42,774 nucleotides of DNA, from NCBI RefSeq assembly GCF_024721315.2, contig NZ_JANFAK020000066.1:1-42774 (forward strand), written 5' to 3'. How positions within the stretch are numbered: position 1 is the first letter of the stretch; the number at the start of each line of letters is the position of its first letter. Shown piece after piece: positions 31,782 to 39,544 of this stretch. A program made the position numbers and the translations under genes. This DNA is from Streptomyces sp. Isolate_45. GTDB lineage: Bacteria; Actinomycetota; Actinomycetes; Streptomycetales; Streptomycetaceae. The notes beneath the pieces are model-generated. The model saw nothing but the letters and a program-made list of their open reading frames with translations, did no database searches and was not told the DNA's origin.

Positions 31782-32405
31782 CTAGCCGAAGCGCACCACC
31801 CCCGACGGGGTGGCGACCGCCTGTACGGGGTGGTCGTGCGGTTCCTCCGGGACCCGCGCGACCACCTCTTCGTCGTAGAGGAGCACCACCAGCGCCGGAT
31901 GTGCCCCGGCCCGCTCCAGCCGCGCCAGCACCCGGTCGTACGAACCGCCCCCGCGCCCGAGCCGCATGCCGCGCCCGTCCACCGCCAGTCCGGGCAGCAG
32001 GACGGCGTCGGCCCCGGTCACCGCGTCCGGGCCGACCGGCGGCCCGGCGGGCTCCAGCAGTCGCATCCTCCCCGGATGCGCCGCCTCGGCGAGGCCGGCG
32101 GGGCCTTCGTACACCGCCCAGTCGAGGTCGTTGTCGGGCAGCAGCAGGGGCAGCAGCACCCGCTTCCCGGCGGCCCGCAGCGCGTCGAGCAGGTCACGGG
32201 TGCCGGGCTCGCCGCCGACGGAGACGTACGCGGCCACCGTGCGGGCGTCGGCCAGTTCGGGCAGCGCGAGGGCGGTACGGGCGAGCGCGCGGGCCGCGGC
32301 CTGCCGCGCTTCGTCCGACAAGGCGCGACGGGCGGCCAGCAGTTCCCGGCGCAGGGATGCCTTCTCGGGCGGTCGGGGTCCGTTTTCGGGCGGATTTTCT
32401 ACCAC
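31782..32405 (-). CDS. 5-formyltetrahydrofolate cyclo-ligase
   Basis: A 207-residue enzyme converting 5-formyl-THF to 5,10-methenyl-THF with ATP. The C-terminal signature GMRLGRGGGSYDRVLARL holds the ATP/substrate loop; KASLRRELLAARRALS starts the N-terminal half, and AVLLPGLAVDGRG precedes the signature. GTG 32405 begins the frame without an obvious ribosome binding site. It lies divergent from galU and shares a 94-bp promoter region; its stop directly touches that of the acylase gene. Confidence 0.93.
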   Translation of the reverse strand: MVENPPENGPRPPEKASLRRELLAARRALSDEARQAAARALARTALALPELADARTVAAYVSVGGEPGTRDLLDALRAAGKRVLLPLLLPDNDLDWAVYEGPAGLAEAAHPGRMRLLEPAGPPVGPDAVTGADAVLLPGLAVDGRGMRLGRGGGSYDRVLARLERAGAHPALVVLLYDEEVVARVPEEPHDHPVQAVATPSGVVRFG

Positions 32406-32486
32406 AGTTGTGTCTCAATCCCTTGTTCATTCGGGCATATCGGGAGGTATTTACCGTAATCTCGCTGGGTGTTCGATCAGAGCCAC

Positions 32487-32492
32487 TATCGT
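32487..32492 (+). promoter_or_regulatory. -10 box TATCGT of galU
   Basis: TATCGT ends 7 nt before the galU ATG with no Shine-Dalgarno sequence, indicating a leaderless transcript for the galU-glp-moaC-mogA unit. Confidence 0.55.
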
Positions 32493-32499
32493 TCTGCCC

Positions 32500-33402
32500 A
32501 TGACTCAGTTGCACCCCGTGATCAAAAAGGCCGTCATTCCGGCTGCGGGCCTCGGCACTCGGTTCCTTCCGGCGACCAAGGCGACCCCCAAGGAAATGCT
32601 CCCGGTCGTGGACAAACCGGCCATCCAGTACGTCGTGGAGGAAGCCGTCTCGGCCGGCCTGGACGACGTCCTCATGATCACAGGACGTAACAAGCGGGCG
32701 CTCGAAGACCACTTCGACCGGAACTACGAGCTGGAGTCGGCCCTCATCGCCAAGGGCGACGACGACCGACTGAAGAAGGTCCAGGAGTCCAGCGACCTGG
32801 CCACCATGCACTACGTCCGCCAGGGCGACCCGCGCGGTCTCGGTCACGCCGTGCTCTGCGCCGAGCCGCACGTCGGCAACGAGCCGTTCGCCGTCCTCCT
32901 CGGCGACGACCTCATCGACCCCCGCGACCCGCTGCTGCGCCAGATGGTCGACGTATACGCGCGCACCGGCGGCACCGTCATCGCGCTCATGGAGGTCGAC
33001 CCGGCCAACGTGCACCTCTACGGCTGCGCGGCCATCGAGGCGACCGACGACGCGGACGTCGTCCGCGTGACCGGCCTCGTCGAGAAGCCGGACGCCTCCG
33101 AGGCGCCCAGCAACTACGCGGTCATCGGACGGTACGTCCTGAACCCGGCGATCTTCGGCATACTGCGGGAGACCGAGCCGGGCCGCGGTGGGGAGATCCA
33201 GCTCACCGACGCCCTGCAGAAGCTGGCCGCCGACGAGACCGTGGGCGGCCCGGTGCACGGCGTGGTCTTCCGGGGCCGCCGCTACGACACCGGGGACCGG
33301 GGGGACTACCTGCGGGCCATCGTCCGACTCGCCTGCGAGCGTGAGGACCTGGGACCCGAGTTCCGCACCTGGCTTCACCGTTACGTCACGGAGGAGATGT
33401 AG
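32500..33402 (+). CDS. galU: UTP-glucose-1-phosphate uridylyltransferase
   Basis: A 300-residue nucleotidyltransferase making UDP-glucose for glycans and trehalose. The N-terminal signature PAAGLGTRFLPATKATPKEM binds UTP; LLGDDLI holds the metal-binding aspartate; VTGLVEKP and YDTGDRGDYLRAIV complete the sugar-phosphate site. The start follows TATCGT by 7 nt (leaderless). It is followed after 4 bp by glp. Confidence 0.96.
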   Translation: MTQLHPVIKKAVIPAAGLGTRFLPATKATPKEMLPVVDKPAIQYVVEEAVSAGLDDVLMITGRNKRALEDHFDRNYELESALIAKGDDDRLKKVQESSDLATMHYVRQGDPRGLGHAVLCAEPHVGNEPFAVLLGDDLIDPRDPLLRQMVDVYARTGGTVIALMEVDPANVHLYGCAAIEATDDADVVRVTGLVEKPDASEAPSNYAVIGRYVLNPAIFGILRETEPGRGGEIQLTDALQKLAADETVGGPVHGVVFRGRRYDTGDRGDYLRAIVRLACEREDLGPEFRTWLHRYVTEEM

Positions 33403-33406
33403 CACC

Positions 33407-34747
33407 TTGAGCAGTCCCGCACCGCAGGACACCGGCCACCAGCGTCTGTGGTCCGTGGACGAGCACCTCGCGGACATCCTCGCAACGGTCCGGCCGCTGG
33501 AGCCCATCGAGCTCCAGCTGCTCGACGCCCAGGGCTGCGTCCTGGTCGAGGACGTCACCGTGCCCGTCGCCCTCCCGCCCTTCGACAACAGCTCCATGGA
33601 CGGTTACGCCGTCCGCACGGCCGACGTCCAGGGTGCGAGCGAGGAGTTCCCCGCGGTGCTCACGGTGATCGGGGACGTGGCGGCGGGCAGCGGCGAACTG
33701 CCCACCGTCGGCCCCGGCCAGGCCGCCCGCATCATGACCGGCGCCCCTCTGCCCCCCGGCGCGGAAGCCGTCGTACCGGTCGAGTGGACCGACGGCGGCA
33801 CCGGCGGCGGGGCGGCCTCCGGGATGACCCCCGCCGCCACCGCGCCCGAGGGCGCGGGCGGCGAGGTGCGGGTCCACCGGGCCGCCGAGGCGCGGGCGCA
33901 CGTCCGGGCCCGCGGCAGCGACGTACAGGCCGGGGACCTGGCGCTGGCCACCGGCACCGTCCTCGGGCCGCCGCAGATCGCCCTGCTGGCCGCCATCGGG
34001 CGCGGCACGGTCCGGGTCCGGCCGCGACCCCGGGTCGTCGTCATGTCCACCGGCAGCGAGTTGGTCCAGCCGGGTGAAGCGCTGGCCGCGGGCACGATCT
34101 ACGACTCCAACAGCTTCGCGCTGGCCGCGGCCGCGCGGGACGCCGGAGCCATCGCCTACCGGGTCGGCGCCGTCGCGGACGACGCGGACACCCTGCGCTC
34201 GACCATCGAGGACCAGCTCATCCGGGCCGACCTCCTGGTCACCACGGGCGGGGTCAGCGTCGGCGCGTACGACGTGGTCAAGGAGGCCCTGACCTCGGTC
34301 TCCGCCGGCGACGACGCCGCCGAGGCGGGGAACGTCGACTTCCGCAAGCTCGCCATGCAGCCCGGCAAGCCCCAGGGCTTCGGCACCATCGGCCCCGACC
34401 ACACCCCGCTCCTGGCGCTGCCCGGCAATCCGGTGTCCTCGTACGTCTCCTTCGAGCTGTTCGTGCGACCCGCGATCCGGGCGCTGATGGGCCTGCCCGC
34501 GTCCGTGGTCGGCCGGCCGAGCGTGAAGGCCGTGCTCACGTGCGACAAACCCCTCGGCTCCCCGGCCGGCCGCCGGCAGTACCTGCGCGGCAAGTACGAC
34601 GCCGAGGCCGGCACCGTCTCCCCGGTCGGCGGATCGGGCTCCCACCTGATCGCCGCGCTGGCCCACGCCGACTCCCTGATGGTCGTACCGGAGGACGTCA
34701 CCTCGGTGGAGTCCGGCACCGAGCTGGAAGTGATCCTGCTCGGCTGA
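33407..34747 (+). CDS. glp: MoeA/gephyrin-like molybdotransferase, Glp type
   Basis: A 446-residue MoeA-fold protein. MoeA enzymes insert molybdate into molybdopterin; the actinobacterial copy beside sepX is also known as Glp, a divisome partner of the membrane receptor GlpR/SepX. LPPFDNSSMDGYAVR, MTGAPLPPGAEAVVPVE, TGSELVQPGEALAAGTIYDSN and TTGGVSVGAYDVVKEAL mark the domains; LPGNPVSSYVSFELFVRP is the C-terminal block. A Gly/Ala-rich insert (about residues 128-155) is longer than in E. coli MoeA. TTG 33407 is the most likely start, with GGAGGAG upstream. Confidence 0.93.
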   Translation: MSSPAPQDTGHQRLWSVDEHLADILATVRPLEPIELQLLDAQGCVLVEDVTVPVALPPFDNSSMDGYAVRTADVQGASEEFPAVLTVIGDVAAGSGELPTVGPGQAARIMTGAPLPPGAEAVVPVEWTDGGTGGGAASGMTPAATAPEGAGGEVRVHRAAEARAHVRARGSDVQAGDLALATGTVLGPPQIALLAAIGRGTVRVRPRPRVVVMSTGSELVQPGEALAAGTIYDSNSFALAAAARDAGAIAYRVGAVADDADTLRSTIEDQLIRADLLVTTGGVSVGAYDVVKEALTSVSAGDDAAEAGNVDFRKLAMQPGKPQGFGTIGPDHTPLLALPGNPVSSYVSFELFVRPAIRALMGLPASVVGRPSVKAVLTCDKPLGSPAGRRQYLRGKYDAEAGTVSPVGGSGSHLIAALAHADSLMVVPEDVTSVESGTELEVILLG

Positions 34748-34818
34748 CCACCCGTAGGTGCGGGTAGCGTGTGTCGCACCACACAGGCCCCCCGGGGCCC
34801 AGAGCGGAGCGGCACAGC

Positions 34819-35298
34819 ATGAGTACCGAGAGCAGGCTCACCCACATCGACGAGGCCGGCGCTGCCCGGATGGTCGACGTCTCGGCGAAGGACGTCACCA
34901 CCCGGACGGCCCGCGCCAGCGGACGCGTCCTCGTCTCCCCCCGGGTGATCGAGCTGCTGCGCGGTGAGGGCGTGCCGAAGGGCGACGCCCTCGCCACCGC
35001 GCGGATCGCCGGGATCATGGGGGCCAAGAAGACCCCCGACCTGATCCCGCTGTGCCATCCGCTGGCGGTGTCCGGGGTGAAGGTCGACCTGTCGGTCGCC
35101 GACGACGCCGTCGAGATCCTCGCCACCGTGAAGACGACCGACCGTACGGGCGTCGAGATGGAGGCCCTGACCGCCGTCGCGGTCGCCGGGCTCACCGTGA
35201 TCGACATGGTCAAGGCCGTCGACAAGGGCGCGGTCATCACCGATGTCCGGGTGGAGGAGAAGACCGGCGGCAAGTCCGGCGACTGGAGCCGGGGATGA
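34819..35298 (+). CDS. moaC: Cyclic pyranopterin monophosphate synthase
   Basis: A 159-residue enzyme of the first stage of molybdenum-cofactor synthesis, acting with MoaA to convert GTP to cyclic pyranopterin monophosphate. KGDALATARIAGIMGAKKTP and DLIPLCHPLAVSGVKVDL are the family signatures; TGVEMEALTAVAVAGLTVID ends the active site. GGAG lies before ATG 34819. The stop overlaps the mogA start (ATGA), so the two are translationally coupled. Confidence 0.96.
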   Translation: MSTESRLTHIDEAGAARMVDVSAKDVTTRTARASGRVLVSPRVIELLRGEGVPKGDALATARIAGIMGAKKTPDLIPLCHPLAVSGVKVDLSVADDAVEILATVKTTDRTGVEMEALTAVAVAGLTVIDMVKAVDKGAVITDVRVEEKTGGKSGDWSRG

Positions 35299-35900
35299 AC
35301 GCCCCCCGCGGCGGCGAGGTCCACAGCCACGTACCGCCGGTGACCGGCGAGGCGTGGACGGCCCCGGCCCCGGCCCCGGCGCCGGACGCGGCCCCCGCGC
35401 CGCGCGCCCTGGTGGTCACCGCCTCCAACCGCGCCTCGCGGGGGGTCTACGCCGACAAGGGCGGCCCCCTGCTCGCCGAGGCGCTGGAGAAGCTCGGCTT
35501 CGAGGTGCACGGCCCGCGCGTGGTCCCCGACGGGGACCCCGTCGAGGCGGCGCTGCGCGAGGCCGTGGCCGCCGGGTACGACGTCGTGCTCACCACCGGG
35601 GGCACCGGCATCTCGCCGACCGACCGGACCCCGGACGCGACCGCCCGCGTACTGGACTACGAGATCCCCGGCATCCCGCAGGCCATCCGCGCCGAGGGCC
35701 TCGCCAAGGTGCCGACCGCGGCCCTGTCCCGGGGCCTGGCGGGCGTCGCCGGCCACACCCTCATCGTGAACCTGCCCGGCTCGACGGGCGGGGTGAAGGA
35801 CGGCCTCGCCGTCCTGGCCCGGATCCTGCCGCACGCCGTCGACCAGATCCGGGGCGGCGACCACCCCAGACCCCCGGCGGACCCCGGGAGCCAGAGCTGA
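35295..35900 (+). CDS. mogA: Molybdopterin adenylyltransferase (MogA/MoaB-like)
   Basis: A 201-residue MPT-binding-domain protein. The substrate loop TTGGTGISPTDRTPDAT is diagnostic, and GLAGVAGHTLIVNLPGSTGG forms the rest of the site. It adenylates molybdopterin before Mo insertion by MoeA. The first 35-40 residues are a Pro/Ala-rich extension not needed for the fold. ATG 35295 overlaps the moaC stop, with GGAG nearby. Confidence 0.95.
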   Translation: MNAPRGGEVHSHVPPVTGEAWTAPAPAPAPDAAPAPRALVVTASNRASRGVYADKGGPLLAEALEKLGFEVHGPRVVPDGDPVEAALREAVAAGYDVVLTTGGTGISPTDRTPDATARVLDYEIPGIPQAIRAEGLAKVPTAALSRGLAGVAGHTLIVNLPGSTGGVKDGLAVLARILPHAVDQIRGGDHPRPPADPGSQS

Positions 35901-36532
35901 ACGGCCCGTCCTGGCCGGTGGCGCTGACGGACGGCGACGTCACGCTCCGGCCGATAAAGGTGCGGGACCAGCGCGCCTGGCGCGAGGTCAACCGCCGCAA
36001 CCGCGAATGGCTGCGGCCGTGGGAGGCGACCATTCCGCCGCCCGCGCCCTGGGGCCCGGTCATCCAACGGCCGACGTACCGGCAGATGGTCCGCCACCTG
36101 CGGGCGGAGGCGAACGCGGGCCGCATGCTGCCCTTCGTCATCGAGTACCAGGGCCGCCTCGTCGGCCAGTTGACGGTCGCCGGGATCACCTGGGGCTCGA
36201 TGTGCGCCGCCCACGTGGGCTACTGGGTGGACCGGGACGTCGCGGGCCGCGGGGTGATGCCGACGGCCGTCGCGCTCGCCGTGGACCACTGCTTCGGAAA
36301 GGTCGGGCTGCACCGCATCGAGGTGTGCATCCGCCCCGAGAACGGTCCCAGCCGCCGGGTCGTGGAGAAGCTCGGCTTCCGCGCGGAGGGGGTTCGTCCG
36401 CGGTACCTGCACATCGACGGCGCCTGGCGGGACCACCTGGTCTTCGCGCTGACGGTGGAGGAGGTCCCGGAGGGACTGCTGCGCCGGTGGCACCGGACGA
36501 GGCCGCAGGAAAGGCCGCCGACGATCGCCTGA
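35897..36532 (+). CDS. GNAT acetyltransferase, RimJ/RimL type
   Basis: A protein of about 211 residues. VTLRPIKVRDQRAWREVNRR and the C-terminal HRIEVCIRPENGPSRRVVEK with LGFRAEGVRPRYLHIDG are the RimJ/RimL-like acetyl-CoA and substrate blocks. It probably N-acetylates a protein or small amine. The stop of mogA is overlapped by a possible CTG start (CTGA) with GGGAG 6-7 nt upstream, continuing the coupled operon; GTG 35918 (MALTDGDV) is the first conventional start and also keeps the whole domain. Confidence 0.88.
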   Translation: MNGPSWPVALTDGDVTLRPIKVRDQRAWREVNRRNREWLRPWEATIPPPAPWGPVIQRPTYRQMVRHLRAEANAGRMLPFVIEYQGRLVGQLTVAGITWGSMCAAHVGYWVDRDVAGRGVMPTAVALAVDHCFGKVGLHRIEVCIRPENGPSRRVVEKLGFRAEGVRPRYLHIDGAWRDHLVFALTVEEVPEGLLRRWHRTRPQERPPTIA

Positions 36533-36674
36533 AACCCGTTTATCGCAAATGCGTTCGAATTCTTGACCGGGTCGCCCATAACCTGATCCGAAGAATCACA
36601 AAAAAAGTCCGTGATATCAGCCTGATCGTGCGACACACCGACTCAATTGGCTGATCCCCCTGCCCGCGCCCCTC
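36533..36674 (+). other. Low-GC intergenic stretch before sepX
   Basis: About 140 bp with clearly lower GC than the surroundings, including a run of seven A and an inverted repeat ATCAC/GTGAT (36595-36599 and 36611-36615). No gene is seen. Position suggests the control region of sepX or a small RNA. Confidence 0.4.
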
Positions 36675-36680
36675 TACGGT
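36675..36680 (+). promoter_or_regulatory. -10 box TACGGT of sepX
   Basis: TACGGT ends 7 nt before GTG 36688 and no Shine-Dalgarno sequence is present, so a leaderless mRNA is expected. Confidence 0.55.
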
Positions 36681-36687
36681 GTGGGGT

Positions 36688-37785
36688 GTGAGCAGCAGCG
36701 GCCTCATCTACGCAGTCATCGTCGGGGCCTGGGCCGCCTACTTGGTGCCCATGTGGCTCCGGAGGCAGGACGAGCTGAACGAAGCGCGTCCGACGGAACG
36801 CTTCTCCACCGCGATCAGGCTGCTTTCCGGCCGGGCGGGAATGGAGCGCCGTTACGCCAAGGGGCTGCGTGAGCGCGGTGACGAACAGGCGGAGCCCCAG
36901 CCCCACGGGGACCCGGACGCCGCGACGGAAACGGTTGATTCCGTGGACGCCGACGCCCGGGCCTTCGACGTGCCCCCGACCAGGGCCGAGCCGAGGTTCG
37001 CCGAGGCCGAACGGGTCCGGCGCCAGCAGCGACTGCAAGTGCTCGCACGCCGCCGGCGCACCACCGCGCTGCTCTTCCTGGTCTTCAGCGCCGGAGCGGT
37101 CGTCGCCGCGGTCGGCGGGCTCCACTACCTGTGGGCGCCGGCCCTCCCCGCCCTGCTGCTGAGCGCGTACATCGTGCACCTGCGGGTCCACGAGCGGCGG
37201 CGCTACGAGTTCACCATGGACCGGCGCCGCGCCGAGGCGGCCGCCCGCAACCTGCGGGAGAACCGGCCCCGCCGCCGAGCGGCCGAGGACCCCGCGGCCG
37301 CGGGCGCCGAACCGGACCCCGCGCCACCGGTCTCCCCCCAGGAAGCCGGGCGCCGCGCGCTCGTCGAGCAGACCGACCACGCCGAGTGGGTGGACCAGCA
37401 GCGCGAGCGTGAGCGCGGTCCGGCGCGCGGCGACAGCTGGGAGCCGGTCCCGGTCCCGTTGCCGACGTACGTGACGGCCCCCGTCGCCCCCCGCGCCACC
37501 GGCCCGGCCGCACCCGACGGCTGGAGCGCGACCCGCTCCAGCACCGCCGAGCCGACCGAACCCCGACTGCGGGCGCAGCCCGGGGTGCCGAAGCCGATGT
37601 CGGAGCCGAGGCCGGAGGTGAAGGCCGCGGCCGTTTCCGAAGCGGGTCAGGCGTCCCGATCCGAGTCGCGCTCCGAGCCGGCTGCCCAGGCCACCACGCC
37701 GCGCCCCCGCGGCCGCGAGCGGGGCCGCACCCCGCTCTTCGACCAGTACGAGGGCGAGGACCGCCCGCGCGCCGCGAACGAGTGA
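36688..37785 (+). CDS. sepX: Divisome membrane protein SepX/GlpR
   Basis: A 365-residue protein. An N-terminal membrane helix (SGLIYAVIVGAWAAYLVPMW) is followed by RRQDELNEARPTERFSTAIR. Two further adjacent helices lie at about 130-165 (TALLFLVFSAGAVVAAVGGL and the segment after LWAPALP). A long disordered cytoplasmic tail rich in Pro, Ala, Arg and Glu ends the protein. The architecture and the position after glp-moaC-mogA-GNAT fit SepX of Streptomyces (hyphal septation) and GlpR, the membrane receptor of gephyrin-like Glp in corynebacteria. Identification rests on this synteny and shape as much as on sequence recall. Confidence 0.88.
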   Translation: MSSSGLIYAVIVGAWAAYLVPMWLRRQDELNEARPTERFSTAIRLLSGRAGMERRYAKGLRERGDEQAEPQPHGDPDAATETVDSVDADARAFDVPPTRAEPRFAEAERVRRQQRLQVLARRRRTTALLFLVFSAGAVVAAVGGLHYLWAPALPALLLSAYIVHLRVHERRRYEFTMDRRRAEAAARNLRENRPRRRAAEDPAAAGAEPDPAPPVSPQEAGRRALVEQTDHAEWVDQQRERERGPARGDSWEPVPVPLPTYVTAPVAPRATGPAAPDGWSATRSSTAEPTEPRLRAQPGVPKPMSEPRPEVKAAAVSEAGQASRSESRSEPAAQATTPRPRGRERGRTPLFDQYEGEDRPRAANE

Positions 37786-37870
37786 TCGGTGATCGGTGAC
37801 CTGCGCGGACGCTCCGGAGAATCGGTTTTGGAGCACCCGCGAGGGGATGCTAATGTTTCACACGTCGCAA

Positions 37871-37944
37871 GGGCCTGTGGCGCAGTCTGGTAGCGCACCT
37901 CGTTCGCATCGAGGGGGTCTGGGGTTCAAATCCCCACAGGTCCA
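37871..37944 (+). tRNA. tRNA-Ala (CGC anticodon)
   Basis: A full cloverleaf: acceptor GGGCCTG with CAGGTCC containing the G3:U70 wobble pair that identifies alanine tRNA, D-arm GCGC/GCGC, anticodon stem CCTCG/CGAGG with loop TTCGCAT (anticodon CGC, reading GCG), variable loop GGGTC, T-arm TGGGG/CCCCA with TTCAAAT. The discriminator is A at 37944; CCA is not encoded. Confidence 0.95.
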
Positions 37945-37984
37945 CAAACGACAGTTCGCGGGTTGCTCCCGAGAACGTCATGAG

Positions 37985-38014
37985 ATCCCGTCCGGTCGAA
38001 AGACCGGGCGGGAT
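37985..38014 (+). terminator. Terminator after tRNA-Ala
   Basis: ATCCCGTCCGGTC pairs with GACCGGGCGGGAT around a GAAA tetraloop (13 bp including one G-U), followed by TT. It lies 40 bp beyond the tRNA. Confidence 0.8.
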
Positions 38015-38147
38015 TTCGGCGTTTGCGGCAGTCGGTCGTTCATTCCGCGCCCGGACGACCAAGGGGCCGGCAGGATGGGTTGGCGGTGGGGGCGGCGGGT
38101 TCGTCGGGGCTCGTGCGTCGGGGGTTGTGAGCGGTCGGGGGGCTGTC

Positions 38148-39002
38148 GTGAAGGAAGTCGTCGTACCGGCCGGGGTCATCGAGTACGAGGAGTCCGGGTC
38201 GGGGCCGCCGGTCGTCCTGTTGCACGGGCTGCTGATGGACCACACGTTGTGGGACCGCGTACTGCCGTTGCTCCCGACGGGGTTCAGGTACCTGAGGCCC
38301 GTCCTGCCGCTGGGGTCCCATCGCCGGCCGATGAATCCGGGGGCGGACCTCACGCTGCGCGGGCAGGTCCGGCTGGTCGCCGACTTCCTCGAAGCGCTCG
38401 AACTCGACGGCGTCACCCTCGTGCACACCGACTGGGGCGGGGCGCTGTTCCTCACCGCCCACGGTTGGGACCGGCGCGTCGCACGGCAGGTGATCCTGCC
38501 GTGCGAGGCGTTCGACAACTTCCCGCCCGGGCTGCCCGGCAGGATGGTGACCCTGGCCGCCCGCCTGCCGGGCGGCCTGCGGATGGCCGCCAGGCAGCTG
38601 CGCGTCGGCCCGCTGCGGCGACTGCCGCTCCTGCTGGGGTGGATGGCCAGGCGGCCGCTGCCGGACGAGCTGGTCCGCGGTTGGACCGAGCCCCTGCTGA
38701 GCGACCCGGGCATCGGGCGGGACCTGCTCGCGTACTGCCGCGGCACCTTCGACAAGCGGGAGCTGATCCGCGACACCGAGGCGCTGCGCGGATTCACCGG
38801 GGACGTCCTCGTCCTGTGGTCGCCCGACAACCGCGTGATGCCGCCCGAGCACGGCCACCGGCTGGCCGAGCTGCTGCCCGCGGGGCGGTACGCCGAGGTG
38901 CCGGGCGCGTACGTGCTGTCCGTGCTCGACGAGCCGGAGATCGTGGCCCGCGAGATCGGCCGCTTCCTCACCCGGCCCGGTGAGGGCTCCACCGCCGGAT
39001 AG
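38148..39002 (+). CDS. Alpha/beta hydrolase, haloalkane-dehalogenase-like nucleophile, altered triad
   Basis: A 284-residue alpha/beta-fold protein. LLHGLLMDHTLW forms the oxyanion region. The nucleophile elbow VHTDWGGAL has Asp95, as in haloalkane dehalogenases, rather than Ser. SPDNRVMP supplies the likely acid (Asp227). The place where the catalytic His should lie reads VPGAYVLSVLDEPE, with Tyr255 instead. So the protein either uses another base or has lost hydrolase chemistry. GTG 38148 follows a GGGGGG tract; the frame is open further upstream through a glycine-rich stretch without protein character. Confidence 0.85.
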   Translation: MKEVVVPAGVIEYEESGSGPPVVLLHGLLMDHTLWDRVLPLLPTGFRYLRPVLPLGSHRRPMNPGADLTLRGQVRLVADFLEALELDGVTLVHTDWGGALFLTAHGWDRRVARQVILPCEAFDNFPPGLPGRMVTLAARLPGGLRMAARQLRVGPLRRLPLLLGWMARRPLPDELVRGWTEPLLSDPGIGRDLLAYCRGTFDKRELIRDTEALRGFTGDVLVLWSPDNRVMPPEHGHRLAELLPAGRYAEVPGAYVLSVLDEPEIVAREIGRFLTRPGEGSTAG

Positions 39003-39011
39003 GCCGGCGGG

Positions 39012-39506
39012 TCAGCGGGTCAGCGTCTTCGTCATGCAGCGACTGGACTCGTGGAAGCGGTAGTAGCCGAACTTCTCGGACAGGGTGTAGCCCGAGGAGA
39101 GGTAGAGGGCGATGGCCTCGGGCTGCTGGTCACCGGTTTCGAGGACCATGCGGCGGCGGCCCGCCGCGAGGGCGTCGGCCTCCAGCTCGGCCAGGATGCG
39201 GCGGGCCAGGCCCAGGCCGCGGGCCTCGGGGATCACGTACATGCGCTTCACCTCGGCGTCGCCGTCCGAGTAGCCCTCCTCGTTCCGGTCCTGGCAGCGC
39301 CAGGCCCCGCTGGCCACGGGGGCGTCCGAGGCGTCGTAGGCCAGCAGGTACAGGCCGTTCGGCGGGAGGAACATGCGGGGGTCGAGGAAGGTGGCGTCGC
39401 CCTCGCCCTGGTAGCGCTGCTGGTATTCGAGCTGGACCTGGGCGTCGAGCTCGACGGCGTCGGGGTGGTCGTAGGCGGCGGTGCGCAGGTGTATCCCGTG
39501 AGACAT
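39012..39506 (-). CDS. GNAT N-acetyltransferase
   Basis: A 164-residue acetyltransferase. RMYVIPEARGLGLARRILAE is the acetyl-CoA loop (R/Q-x-x-G-x-G/A); LETGDQQPEAIALYLSSGY is the following helix. Substrate unknown. ATG 39506 has TACGAT 6 nt upstream and no Shine-Dalgarno sequence, so it is likely leaderless. It is divergent from exonuclease III with only 38 bp between start codons, and convergent with the hydrolase gene. Confidence 0.9.
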   Translation of the reverse strand: MSHGIHLRTAAYDHPDAVELDAQVQLEYQQRYQGEGDATFLDPRMFLPPNGLYLLAYDASDAPVASGAWRCQDRNEEGYSDGDAEVKRMYVIPEARGLGLARRILAELEADALAAGRRRMVLETGDQQPEAIALYLSSGYTLSEKFGYYRFHESSRCMTKTLTR

Positions 39507-39512
39507 CAGGAC

Positions 39513-39518
39513 ATCGTA
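39513..39518 (-). promoter_or_regulatory. -10 box TACGAT of the GNAT gene
   Basis: On the minus strand TACGAT ends 6 nt before ATG 39506. Its -35 region would overlap the exonuclease promoter and first codons. Confidence 0.5.
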
Positions 39519-39532
39519 CGGAAGGCTCCGGC

Positions 39533-39538
39533 TATGGT
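39533..39538 (+). promoter_or_regulatory. -10 box TATGGT of the exonuclease III gene
   Basis: TATGGT ends 6 nt before ATG 39545. Only 14 bp separate it from the divergent -10 box of the GNAT gene, so the two promoters must compete or be used alternately. Confidence 0.5.
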
Positions 39539-39544
39539 GCTGGG

